Source: Chromera velia (taxonomy: Eukaryota; Sar; Chromeraceae). From it: 28,361 bases of DNA. The position numbers and the translations under genes are program-made. Positions 1 through 7,727 of this stretch are shown in pieces (position 1 is the stretch's first letter; each line of letters begins with the position of its first letter). Where the stretch lies: positions 1 to 28,361 of the forward strand of contig JAHBMJ010001446.1 of NCBI GenBank assembly GCA_018398765.1, read 5' to 3'. Below the pieces are notes generated by a model, which was not told the origin of the DNA, searched no databases, and saw nothing but the letters and a program-made list of their open reading frames with translations.

Positions 1-700
1 ATTCAAAAATCAAAAAAAGAAAAAGGAAAAAAGAAAACTGCACGCGGGGACCGGCACCGTCATGGTCTTTAGACAGGGGTGGGGGGGTGGGGGGGCGTCC
101 CTGCGGAGGGGGGTTCTTCTGATGCTGTGTCTTCGTATCTTGCGGGAGGACTCTTTCGGCGGTAACGAAACTCTCAAAGTCCCATACCGAAAGAGCGACG
201 GTGCTGGTGGGGCCGGAAACCTTCTCCAGAACCTCTTCTCTCTCTCAGGATTCCTGTTCTGAAGGGGACGGGTTTTGATGCTCTTGGTCATGCGTGGAAG
301 CTCGGTTGGGGATGTCGCTAGAAGCAGAAGCAGAAGCCGAGGCGGAATTGGGTTCTGCGGCTGGGGCGGAGACGGGGGCTGGCATGGGATCGGGGGCGGC
401 GGCTGCATCTGGCTCTGGCTGGTTCTCTTCTGTTCGGTGCAGCCTTCTTGATTTTCCTGGTGACGACCTTCTCCAGGGGGGTTGCGATAATGGTGGGGCT
501 TCAGGGGGAGGGTCTTCGGGGGAAGCCGGAGGATTCGGCAATGCTGCTGCGATAGCTGAGGAGGAGGAGGACGACGACGAAGAGGAGGAAGAAGAAGAGG
601 GAAGGGAGGGAGGTGGGAGGGGAGGGTTCGGGTCCGGATTGTAAGATGAATAAGACTGCGGGGGGGCGGGGGCAGGGGCCGGGGGAGGGGGCTCGTGAAG
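1..700. other. GC-rich low-complexity stretch, doubtful coding
   Basis: Open frames run on both strands. The plus frame from ATG 312 to 644 is rich in Glu, Ala and Gly, ending in an acidic run. The minus frames at 245-541 and 10-408 are rich in Pro, Ser and Ala. A hexamer-like repeat (gaagca/gaggcg) at about 320-350 creates the alternating Ala-Glu or Ser-Ala runs. The minus frame at about 60-240 has a fairly normal composition and could be an exon of a gene lying to the left. No clear splice signals or domain decide the strand, so no gene is called. Confidence 0.3.
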
Positions 701-761
701 TACTGCTGCTGCTTGGATGTTCTCTTTGCACCTCTTCTTTCCGTTGGGGTGGGTTTGGTGG

Positions 762-848
762 GTAGACAGACAGACAGACAGACAGACTACATCGTCTTTT
801 CTTCACTTCACTTTTTCCGAATCGCTTCCTTTCTTTCGGACAGACAGG

Positions 849-882
<34 letters not shown>

Positions 883-992
883 CACAAACAAGCAGACACA
901 GACAGACAGACACAGACGAACAAACAGAGCCTTCCCTTCATTCTCTTCTGTTTTCTTCTTTTCTTTTGGCACGCTCTCAGTGGAAGGGTACC

Positions 993-1033
<41 letters not shown>

Positions 1034-1582
1034 GAGAGAGACAGACGGACCATATCGTCTTTTCTTTCCCTTTTTCTCCTTCATTCTCTTCTGTTTCAGA
1101 CAGACAGATAGACAGACAGGCAGGCAGACAGACAGACAGACAGACAGACTCTATGTTTCTTCTTCTTCTTCTCCCTCCTTTTCTTCATGAACACAACAGA
1201 CAAAAAGAAGGAAAGAACAAAGACAAAAGAACAGCACCAACAAGCAGGGGGCCCGAAAGGTGAGAGTTAAGCTCCCCTTGCCTCTCCACCTCCCGACAGA
1301 CTTTCACGTGATCACTGGTTTCACACGCTACTCCTCTGCTGCTTCCACTCAAGACAAGAAAGAGAAGAAAAGAAGACAAGACAAGAAAAACCAACAAAAA
1401 AGAAAAAAAGAAAACTGCAGACAGACAGACAGACTATATCGTCTTTTCTTTCCCTTCTTCTCCAGACAGACAGACAGACTATATGTTTCTTTTTCTCCCT
1501 TCTTTTCTTCATGAACACAATAGACAGACAGACAGACAGACAGGCAGGCAGGCAGGCAGGCAGACAGACAGAGAGTCTGTTT
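762..1582. repeat. Clustered CAGA tetranucleotide microsatellites
   Basis: At least seven CAGA/GACA tracts (about 764-788, 838-915, 990-1050, 1097-1150, 1418-1432, 1464-1478 and 1522-1572) are separated by T/C-rich spacers. The spacers resemble one another: several contain a cttttctttccctt-like block, and some end in ttcttcatgaacacaa. The cluster therefore looks like an expanded composite repeat rather than independent microsatellites. Open frames across it (Thr-Asp-Arg-Gln repeats on plus, Cys-Leu-Ser-Val on minus) are products of the 4-base period. Confidence 0.9.
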
Positions 1583-2045
1583 CTTTACTTTTACTCTTTC
1601 TTGTAGTGAACACAACAGAGAAGCCCCGGAAGCCGCCAATCATTGGAAAGTGGTCTCTTTTAGAATGTCTTACTTGGCAGAGAGGGTTGAGAACTTTCGA
1701 AAAATCAGCAGTGGGGGATACGTCACACAAAGAAAACTTGTTGTGAGAACAGCAAGCGTCCAGGACGATTCAGAACGGGAGGGGAGAGTGTACCAGAGTG
1801 GCAAGGTTAGACAGTGAGCAAGCGAGGGAAGTCAGTGTATACACGAAAGACTATCAGAAGAAAGCGGAAATGCACCGTCTGCCGAGAGGGCAAGCCGGGG
1901 GCAGAGAATATCAAAAACACAAGTCGAAATGGACTACAGGTTGTTCAAGTCTTCTAGAGGCAACGGTAGACTTCACTTGCCGCCTTGAGTGACCGGATGG
2001 CCAGGCAAACCTGTCTGTCGAAACGAACAAGGGCTCCGTGTGTCT
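1583..2045. other. No recognised gene; 3' flank of the METTL9-like gene
   Basis: Only short open frames are present and none has a recognisable product. On the minus strand this is the downstream flank of the METTL9-like gene. If that gene's terminal TAG were read through, its frame would stay open for 44 codons to a TGA at 1911-1913. That extension shows no domain. Confidence 0.4.
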
Positions 2046-2903
2046 CTAGGAAGAGTCTGGTTTCAAGACCACAAGAAGATCATCAAGAACATAATAGTCA
2101 TGGGAGGGGCTGCCTTCACATAGATACGGGGTGCGGGTCCATGCGAGTACTTCGAAGCCCAAAGGTTTCGCAACCGAGGTGAGAAACACGGAGACCGCCT
2201 TTTCGAAGGTAGGCTTGTCTCTGCATCTCGCACCATCCATTGGAAGCTGCTGAGATGGAGCACGCTGTCGAGTACCATGCTCAACGAACGGGCACCATGG
2301 AAGCACAACTGCAAGAAGCAAAAGGCCCGTGCCTGGTCGTAGGAGTTCTTTCACCTCCAAGAGAAGGGAGACGGGCTCATCGCACCGATCAAGAACGTTC
2401 AGACATGCGACAACGTCGTACGCACCCCGACGTCCTTTTTCCACGACCGTGAAGCCCCTTTTCTTCAGCCGGTACCTCATCGATAGGGACGTCTCTGTGA
2501 CGTCCACGGTGGAGAAGAGTGGCGCCAGCTTCGCGGTAACTCCACCGTCGCCGGCACCGATATCAAGAAGGGCACCCCCCTGGCCTGCCCTACGTTCTAG
2601 GATATGTCCAACTTGTTGGGAAGAAAACACATGCATTCCTCCTCTTCCAACGATGCCATTGGCAGTCGTGCGTGAGCAAAACCGTCGCAAGAACGCACCC
2701 ATACAGTGCGCAAGAACCCGATCCCTTGAGGCATGCTGCAGCCATGCCTCTGTCTCTTCGTCAAGTCCCCACTGCACAAACGTCCTTCTTAGTACCTCAG
2801 GAACTCTCTCGAGAACAATTTCGTACCGAATAGGAGGACGGCTACGAGCCCTTTTCTTAATTCGGTTGTCCAAAAGCACTGTTCGCGCAGACATCATTAA
2901 GTG
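2046..2903 (-). CDS. METTL9: METTL9-like protein-L-histidine N-pros-methyltransferase
   Basis: This is a class I SAM-dependent methyltransferase of the METTL9 (DREV) family. The family methylates the N-pros (N1) position of histidine in alternating-His motifs of target proteins. From ATG 2897 the product is 283 residues, close to the size of animal METTL9 without its leader. Visible hallmarks are a VFSSQQ block near residue 90, motif I LDIGAGDGGVT at 111-121, an acidic TET after strand 2 near 134, CLNVLDRCD at 165-173, VVLPWCPFVE at 197-206 and the family's end block TRTPYLCEG...DYYVLDD at 254-273. The coding part sits in one exon. A strong acceptor (ctttttggtgttgcag) ends at 2904, only six bases before two successive ATGs at 2897 and 2894. 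An upstream non-coding or short leader exon is therefore likely, and the longer frame to 3005 begins with GTG inside this presumed intron. The stop is TAG at 2046-2048. No signal peptide is evident. Confidence 0.93.
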   Translation of the reverse strand, partial: HLMMSARTVLLDNRIKKRARSRPPIRYEIVLERVPEVLRRTFVQWGLDEETEAWLQHASRDRVLAHCMGAFLRRFCSRTTANGIVGRGGMHVFSSQQVGHILERRAGQGGALLDIGAGDGGVTAKLAPLFSTVDVTETSLSMRYRLKKRGFTVVEKGRRGAYDVVACLNVLDRCDEPVSLLLEVKELLRPGTGLLLLAVVLPWCPFVEHGTRQRAPSQQLPMDGARCRDKPTFEKAVSVFLTSVAKPLGFEVLAWTRTPYLCEGSPSHDYYVLDDLLVVLKPDSS

Positions 2904-3318
2904 CTGCAACACCAAAAAGGTTGGCCAGTGACGAATTTTGGGGGGAGACTGAAAAGTCTCAACATCGCCAGATGGACCACAAACATGTACAGTTACACAA
3001 GACACTCATTCCACATCTTTTCCACAAGCCCGATGATCGTCTTTAGAGCAAAGCCTGCTCACGGTGCTAAAACCTGCATGGTTAAATGTCAATGGTGATC
3101 TCTGGACATCTCAGGACATCTATACGGATCTATACGGCAAGATTACGGCAAGTGTCTCTCGAGTCTCGATCATTGTACGCGTCTCTCTGTGCGTCTCTCG
3201 CTTGAGTCATATGCCGGGGCCCTGCGCCTCGGTTTTTGTTCAATATTATACCCCCCCGTGCACCCTACGAAATCGCGTGACAGTTGCGACGTCAGTTAAG
3301 CGTGTACTGACTTTTTTT
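2904..3318. other. 5' flank or leader intron of METTL9-like gene, no other gene
   Basis: On the minus strand the first bases are the pyrimidine tract and AG of a 3' splice site. Further upstream I see repeated ctctctcg/gtctctc motifs (about 3150-3200) and a run of seven C at 3252-3258. No convincing exon or TATA element stands out. A 15-base block at 3210-3224 recurs inverted at 7206-7220. Confidence 0.4.
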
Positions 3319-3490
3319 GGGGATCCATGGCATGCCGCGTGCACAGCGTGGGATCCATGGTATACCCTTCAATTTGAATGGGATCCGTGCATGTGGATCT
3401 CAATTGCACCGAGACATGGTGGGATCCATGCATGTGGATATCGATTACACCGAGACATGGATATCTCTTTGTACCAACATATGGATCTTG
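3319..3490. repeat. Palindrome-dense short tandem repeat
   Basis: Units beginning gggatcc recur at about 3319, 3350, 3380 and 3421. The last two are near-identical 41-bp copies that share gcatgtggat and caccgagacatgg. The stretch is crowded with 6-base palindromes: GGATCC, CCATGG, GCATGC, GTGCAC, GTATAC, CAATTG, ATGCAT, GATATC, ATCGAT and CATATG, several of them more than once. Related GGATCC/CCATGG-rich sequence reappears at 4025-4100. Confidence 0.75.
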
Positions 3491-4501
3491 GACAAGCGTC
3501 GGACACCTGGCATATAATTTACATGTGTTCTTTCACCTTGTTGTGAGGGTACTTGGACCCCTTCTCCTCTCTCACTTCATGTTCTCCTTCCACCTCCAGT
3601 CTCTGACCATCCCCGACCATCGGTTGCGCATTGGCACCACCTTGCTCCGCAGCGGCACCATTTCCCATCACAGCATCCGCTTCTCCTCCTCCTCCTTCAT
3701 ACAGCTCAACGTCTTCTACTTCCATCTTCTACAATACAGGATGGACACCCGCATATACCCATGCTAGATGAGAGCGCGATAAACGAAACGAAACGGGGGG
3801 ACAAGAAAAAAACGAAACGCGAGGGTGGAATCCCAGCAAAGACGTCGCACCTGACTTCTTTGACACAGATTACCTGTTTGCCTTTTCAGGTATGGGTTAT
3901 GCTTTCACACTCTCCTCACATTCAACTGCATGACTTTCTACTCTGTCATGTGTGCATAACCAACCATCTATCCGTTCCCGTATCTGTCTTTTCGTTCGAA
4001 TGCATGGCCTGCCGAGCGATATGGGTTTGCCATGGATCCGATCCATGCAGACAGACACATAGTATGGATCCCACCTCTAGCTGGCATGGATCTCAGCTTG
4101 GCCGGCTACCTCATCATTAAAACGAGCCCGTCGCCGTAGACGGTGGCGGCCGTCCTAGCTCTCAATAGCCTGCATGGAGATCATTTTTTTCTCATGATCT
4201 GTCTCTCTCTTCTTCATACCTCGCTTCTCTTCCTTTACTGCTCATCTCGTGTTTCCCTCACAGTACCAGCATGCTTCGATACATTTGTTCGTACAGTCTC
4301 CAGCTTGCCGCAGACCTCCTTCTTACCTGTTCGTCTCCTCTTCACCTGGCGGCCAGCCTCCTTCATTGCTACCTGTCTCCGTTTTCCGTATCTGTCTCCT
4401 TCACGCCTGTCAGTACCCGTTTCCATGATCATGCATGCCTACCGCTCTCGGTTTTGTCGCTTCGCCTCCTAGACTCATGCGTCTCAATGTCGTTCTTCCC
4501 T
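3491..4501. other. Intergenic, no supported gene
   Basis: Several overlapping short frames exist on both strands, but none has domain-like content or clear splice borders. From about 4190 the plus strand becomes pyrimidine-rich (ctctctcttcttc, cctccttc), resembling a decayed form of the minisatellite at 5770-6620. A second patch of GGATCC/CCATGG palindromes lies at 4025-4100. Confidence 0.4.
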
Positions 4502-4511
4502 GATCTTCATC
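4502..4511. repeat. Target site duplication, left copy (gatcttcatc)
   Basis: The 10 bases directly left of the transposon's left terminal inverted repeat are repeated exactly at 5746-5755, directly right of its right end. This marks the insertion site. Confidence 0.85.
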
Positions 4512-4525
4512 TAGGGTCTGACACT
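4512..4525 (+). repeat. Left terminal inverted repeat
   Basis: The sequence tagggtctgacact matches exactly, inverted, at 5732-5745. Similarity stops after 14 bases, where left tgta faces right cttg. These are the expected binding and cleavage ends of the element. Confidence 0.85.
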
Positions 4526-5098
4526 TGTACTATATAATTAAAAAAAATATTTTTTAAAGGGTACCTTTAGACTAATAATTACTACTAGATATCTAAAAGT
4601 TGTATTTTTGAATAGATCTCATCAAAACACCAGAACAGAATAGTTTAAAGTTTAGATTTCATTGGTTCTAGGCCGGTTTTTCCAGTTTTAGTATAATCTG
4701 CTACTCAAAGTTCCAGAAGAGCGAAGAGGCCGGTTTTGGAACCAACATATAAAACCGGGAGAAACCAACTAAAACCATGTAAAACCATGTGGAAACAGGG
4801 GTCAAATATATGTTTGAGTTGAATTAAATGAAGCGAAAGATCATTCATCATCTCCTTCTCCCTCTTCTTCTTCTTCCTCCTCCAAAATTTCTTGAAACCG
4901 TGTCTCCAACCTGGTAAGCTCTTCATTGTCAACCGTCAAACGACCGCAGACTTGGGTGCTTGAATGAAGATAAAAGAATACAGCAGACAGAGCAATGTGA
5001 TCAATTTGAGCAGTTATAGTTGCAAGTGCGATATACGGCACAAATTTTGTTACTTCCTCCTCTGCATCCTCTTCTCTTGCTCTCTTGGACTGGATGGT

Positions 5099-5374
5099 AT
5101 GAGTGCAGAGTTCGAGTGCCTTCTTTGCACAAGGAAAGACAAGAAGAAGTGCAAGCTAACTGTTTGGGCTTCGTCAACCGGCGCCCCAAAATTGACTGTG
5201 TTTGAGAAACATCTGGAGCGCTTCCACCTAGTTTCCAAAAATCAGAAGCCTGTGACAGCAGTGCAGAAGGGAACAGGGGAGGAGACTAGGGAGGAGAAAA
5301 AAGAAAAGACGGAGAGAAGGAGAATAAATCGGATTCCACCAATTAGAAATACATTGAGCAGTGCACTCGCTTAG
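5099..5374 (+). CDS. BED-type zinc finger fragment of a hAT-like transposase
   Basis: From ATG 5099 this is a 91-residue protein. Cysteines lie at residues 7 and 10 (CLLC), followed by a Trp-containing segment and His at 38 and 43 (HLERFH). That is the Cx2C...Hx4H signature of BED fingers, which bind DNA at the start of hAT transposases and in proteins derived from them. A basic Lys/Arg/Glu-rich tail follows, ending at TAG. No RNase H-like catalytic core or dimerisation domain follows, so the product would be a DNA-binding fragment. The frame is open upstream to 4964 without a convincing start, and an upstream exon is possible. The ORF lies wholly inside the TIR-bounded element. Confidence 0.65.
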   Translation: MSAEFECLLCTRKDKKKCKLTVWASSTGAPKLTVFEKHLERFHLVSKNQKPVTAVQKGTGEETREEKKEKTERRRINRIPPIRNTLSSALA

Positions 5375-5731
5375 GTGCTCTCCCTCTAGCATTCTGGTTA
5401 GTTTTGATGTATGAAAATGTAATAAAACCATTATAATATCATCACAGTTATGTTGAAAAACGTATTGAGGCCGGCCGGTTTTTTGAGTTGGTTTTTGTAT
5501 GGTTTCAGTGGTAAATCTTATAGTTCCAAAACCAATAAAAACCGGGACTAGCAAAATGCTATAAAAAGGGGGGTAACCAACTATAAACCAAAGAGAACCA
5601 CTCTAAAATCATCAGATTTTAAGTTTTTAGGATTAGTTGAGCTTTACACTGACCTATAAACATAGATTTTTGAGTTTTTTGCGTGGTTTTAGGCATTAAA
5701 ACCACTGCCAAAACCTATGGTCTATATCAAG

Positions 5732-5745
5732 AGTGTCAGACCCTA
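5732..5745 (-). repeat. Right terminal inverted repeat
   Basis: This is the exact reverse complement of 4512-4525, followed immediately by the right copy of the 10-bp target duplication at 5746-5755. Confidence 0.85.
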
Positions 5746-5769
5746 GATCTTCATCTGAGACACATCTCA

Positions 5770-6620
5770 CCAACTAGATGAGGCGATCTCCTTCATGCCT
5801 GTCTGTCTCTTTTTTGCCTGTTTGCCTCTTTCTTGCCTGGCTGTCTGCTTTCTGCCTGCCTTTCAAAATTGTTGAAATACAGAACAGGAAAAAGGGCATT
5901 GTCAAAAAAATTGTAAGCTATCCTTCATGCCTCTCTGTCTCCTTTTTGCCTGCTTGCCCCCTTCTTGGCTACCTATCTCCTTAATGCCTTCCTTTCTCCT
6001 TTTTGTCTGCTGGCCTCCTTCATGCTCGCCTGTCTCCTTTTTGCCTGCCTCTCTCCTTCATACCTGCCCCTCCCCTTCTTGTCTGCCGGTCTCCTTCTTA
6101 CCTGCCGGTCTCCTTGTTGCCTGCCTGCCTCCTCCTTACCTGCCGGTCTCCTTCTTAATTGCCTGGTTGTTTCCTTCTTATCTGCCTCTCTCCTTCTTGC
6201 CTGCCAGTGGTTGTCTGCTCCTTTGCTGGCTGCCTCCTTTGTGCCTGCCTCTCGCCTTCACGCCTCCCTGTCTCCTTTTTGCCTGCTTACCTATGTCTCC
6301 TTTTTCCCTACTTACCTCTTTCTTCCCTCGCTGTCTCTTTCTTGCCCGCCTGTCTCCTTTTTGGCTGGTTGTCTCCTTCTTATCTGCCTCTCCCCTTCAT
6401 GCTTCCCCACCTCCTTCTTGCCTCGTTGTCTCCTCCTTTCCTGCCTGTCTCCTTTGTGTCTGCCTCTCTCCCTCAACATGCCCCCTCGTCTCCTTTTTGT
6501 CTGCTTACAGCTTCTTGCCTACCTGTCTCCATAATGTCTACCTTATTTTTTTTTACCTGTTTGCCTTTCATGTCTGCCTGTCTCGTTCTTGCCTGCCGCT
6601 CTCTTTCTTACCCACAGTAC
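5770..6620. repeat. Pyrimidine-rich minisatellite, period about 19 bp
   Basis: The plus strand repeats variants of cctgcctgtctccttcttg. In the best-preserved part (about 6080-6180) the motif cctgccggtctcctt recurs at 19-bp steps. Because 19 is not a multiple of 3, all three plus frames read similar Leu/Pro/Ser/Cys-rich hydrophobic strings over hundreds of codons. These are artefacts of the repeat, not proteins. The strand asymmetry (almost no A on plus) is strong. Confidence 0.85.
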
Positions 6621-7538
6621 TTGCCTCTCATATTAACTCTGGGTCGACTTGCTTTGACTACCTATTTAATGTTTCTCATCATCTCTCCTGATCTTTACCA
6701 CTCGGGTTTCCCTTTTTTTCACAGTTGCGATGCGTTTTAGTTCATCGTTCTCTCCATTGCCATACAACTTTGCAATTAATGTAAGCTACCACACCTTCCT
6801 TTTTTGACCCCATTTACATCAGCAAAACATGGATAACGTGACCTATCATTCTACATAATTCAAGTAATACTAAATTGGTCACATCATCACACTATAACTA
6901 GTCAAAAATTAAATATTTTATTTATTATTTTTTATCTTTTTTTTCTTCTAATTAGCAAAACTATAACTTTTAATTATAATAAAAACATTTGATGCAAACT
7001 ATAATCGAATTGATAAAACTAAATGGCAAAGTTCTTCTTCAATCTTCATTGTATGATAACGATATAAGAACGCCGTTTTGTTTTTGTTTATGTCACTCAC
7101 TCTGTTTGCACGTATGGATACGTATGGGTCGATCTAGTTTACTTGCATCCCTTCCAACTCAACTTGATGTATTGAAATCGACGCACGTATACAGAACTCT
7201 CTCTTCAGGGCCCCGGCATACCCCCGAAGGGGGTATCCTGCATAATATCATATATATGCATCTTGAATCTTAATTAATTTGGCAGCATTTTGGCAGCCCA
7301 TGCACATGCACACTTCACGCGCGCGCGCATTCCTCGCGAAACCGGCTTCTTAAATTTCTCGCCATTCAGGAATCTGTATTGCGTGGCCCGAATTATTCAT
7401 AACGATTTATCATGCATCATATAAATTTGAAACTTTTTATAACGCATGACGATCGATCGACCGACCGATGTATTCGATGTACATGCACATGCATGGTCAA
7501 ATCGATCGAAGGAGCTAGTGCGTGCTCGAGTGGACAAT
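6621..7538. other. AT-rich then palindrome-rich intergenic DNA, no gene
   Basis: Bases 6770-7000 are strongly AT-rich. Bases 7190-7520 carry many short palindromes and runs (gggcccc, ttaattaa, cgcgcgcgcg, gatcgatcga, tgcatgca-like), similar in style to 14800-15060. No exon with splice borders or domain content is seen. Confidence 0.5.
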
Positions 7539-7622
7539 GAACTTCCGAATTTCTGCGGGAACTTCCGAACTGTCTGGGAGTACAGAGTCGGCACATTCAT
7601 ATCGATATATTAATATCGATAT
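7539..7622 (+). promoter_or_regulatory. Repeated motifs upstream of the 7728 start, possible promoter
   Basis: Two copies of gaacttccgaa lie 20 bp apart (7539-7549 and 7559-7569). Two copies of the self-complementary atatcgatat follow (7599-7608 and 7613-7622), separated by a short AT spacer. They lie about 100-190 bp before the proposed start codon. Paired short motifs at this distance suggest transcription-factor sites or an AT-rich core promoter. This is inference only. Confidence 0.3.
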
Positions 7623-7727
7623 AACTGAGTTCTTGGGACACTCTCTCTTCTTTGGGACAAGATTGTTAGCAGGTGATTTCGGTGTCGGTTCAGTAGAAGT
7701 TTTTTGGAGCTCTTCCAGGAGAGAGCA

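Larger units (their letters stand above)
4512..5745. mobile_element. hAT-like DNA transposon, non-autonomous, 1234 bp
   Basis: The ends are perfect 14-bp inverted repeats, tagggtctgacact at 4512-4525 and its reverse complement at 5732-5745. They are flanked by a perfect 10-bp duplication gatcttcatc (4502-4511 and 5746-5755). The subterminal regions carry many copies in both orientations of aaaaccgg/ccggtttt and aaaccaac/gttggttt (about 4670-4800 and 5465-5740), like the subterminal transposase-binding motifs of hAT elements. The interior holds a BED-type zinc finger ORF (5099-5374) but no room for a full transposase. TIRs starting TAGGG and a BED finger fit hAT; a 10-bp duplication is longer than the usual 8 bp and would fit Mutator-like elements better. 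I read it as a deletion derivative that would be mobilised in trans. Confidence 0.85.

Noticed and set aside
695..1190. Thr-Asp-Arg-Gln and Cys-Leu-Ser-Val repeat frames
   Set aside because: These are products of the CAGA tetranucleotide read in different frames and strands.
5927..6740. Three overlapping plus-strand frames of 189-254 codons, hydrophobic and Cys-rich
   Set aside because: All three frames read the same 19-bp pyrimidine repeat. This is not membrane protein coding.
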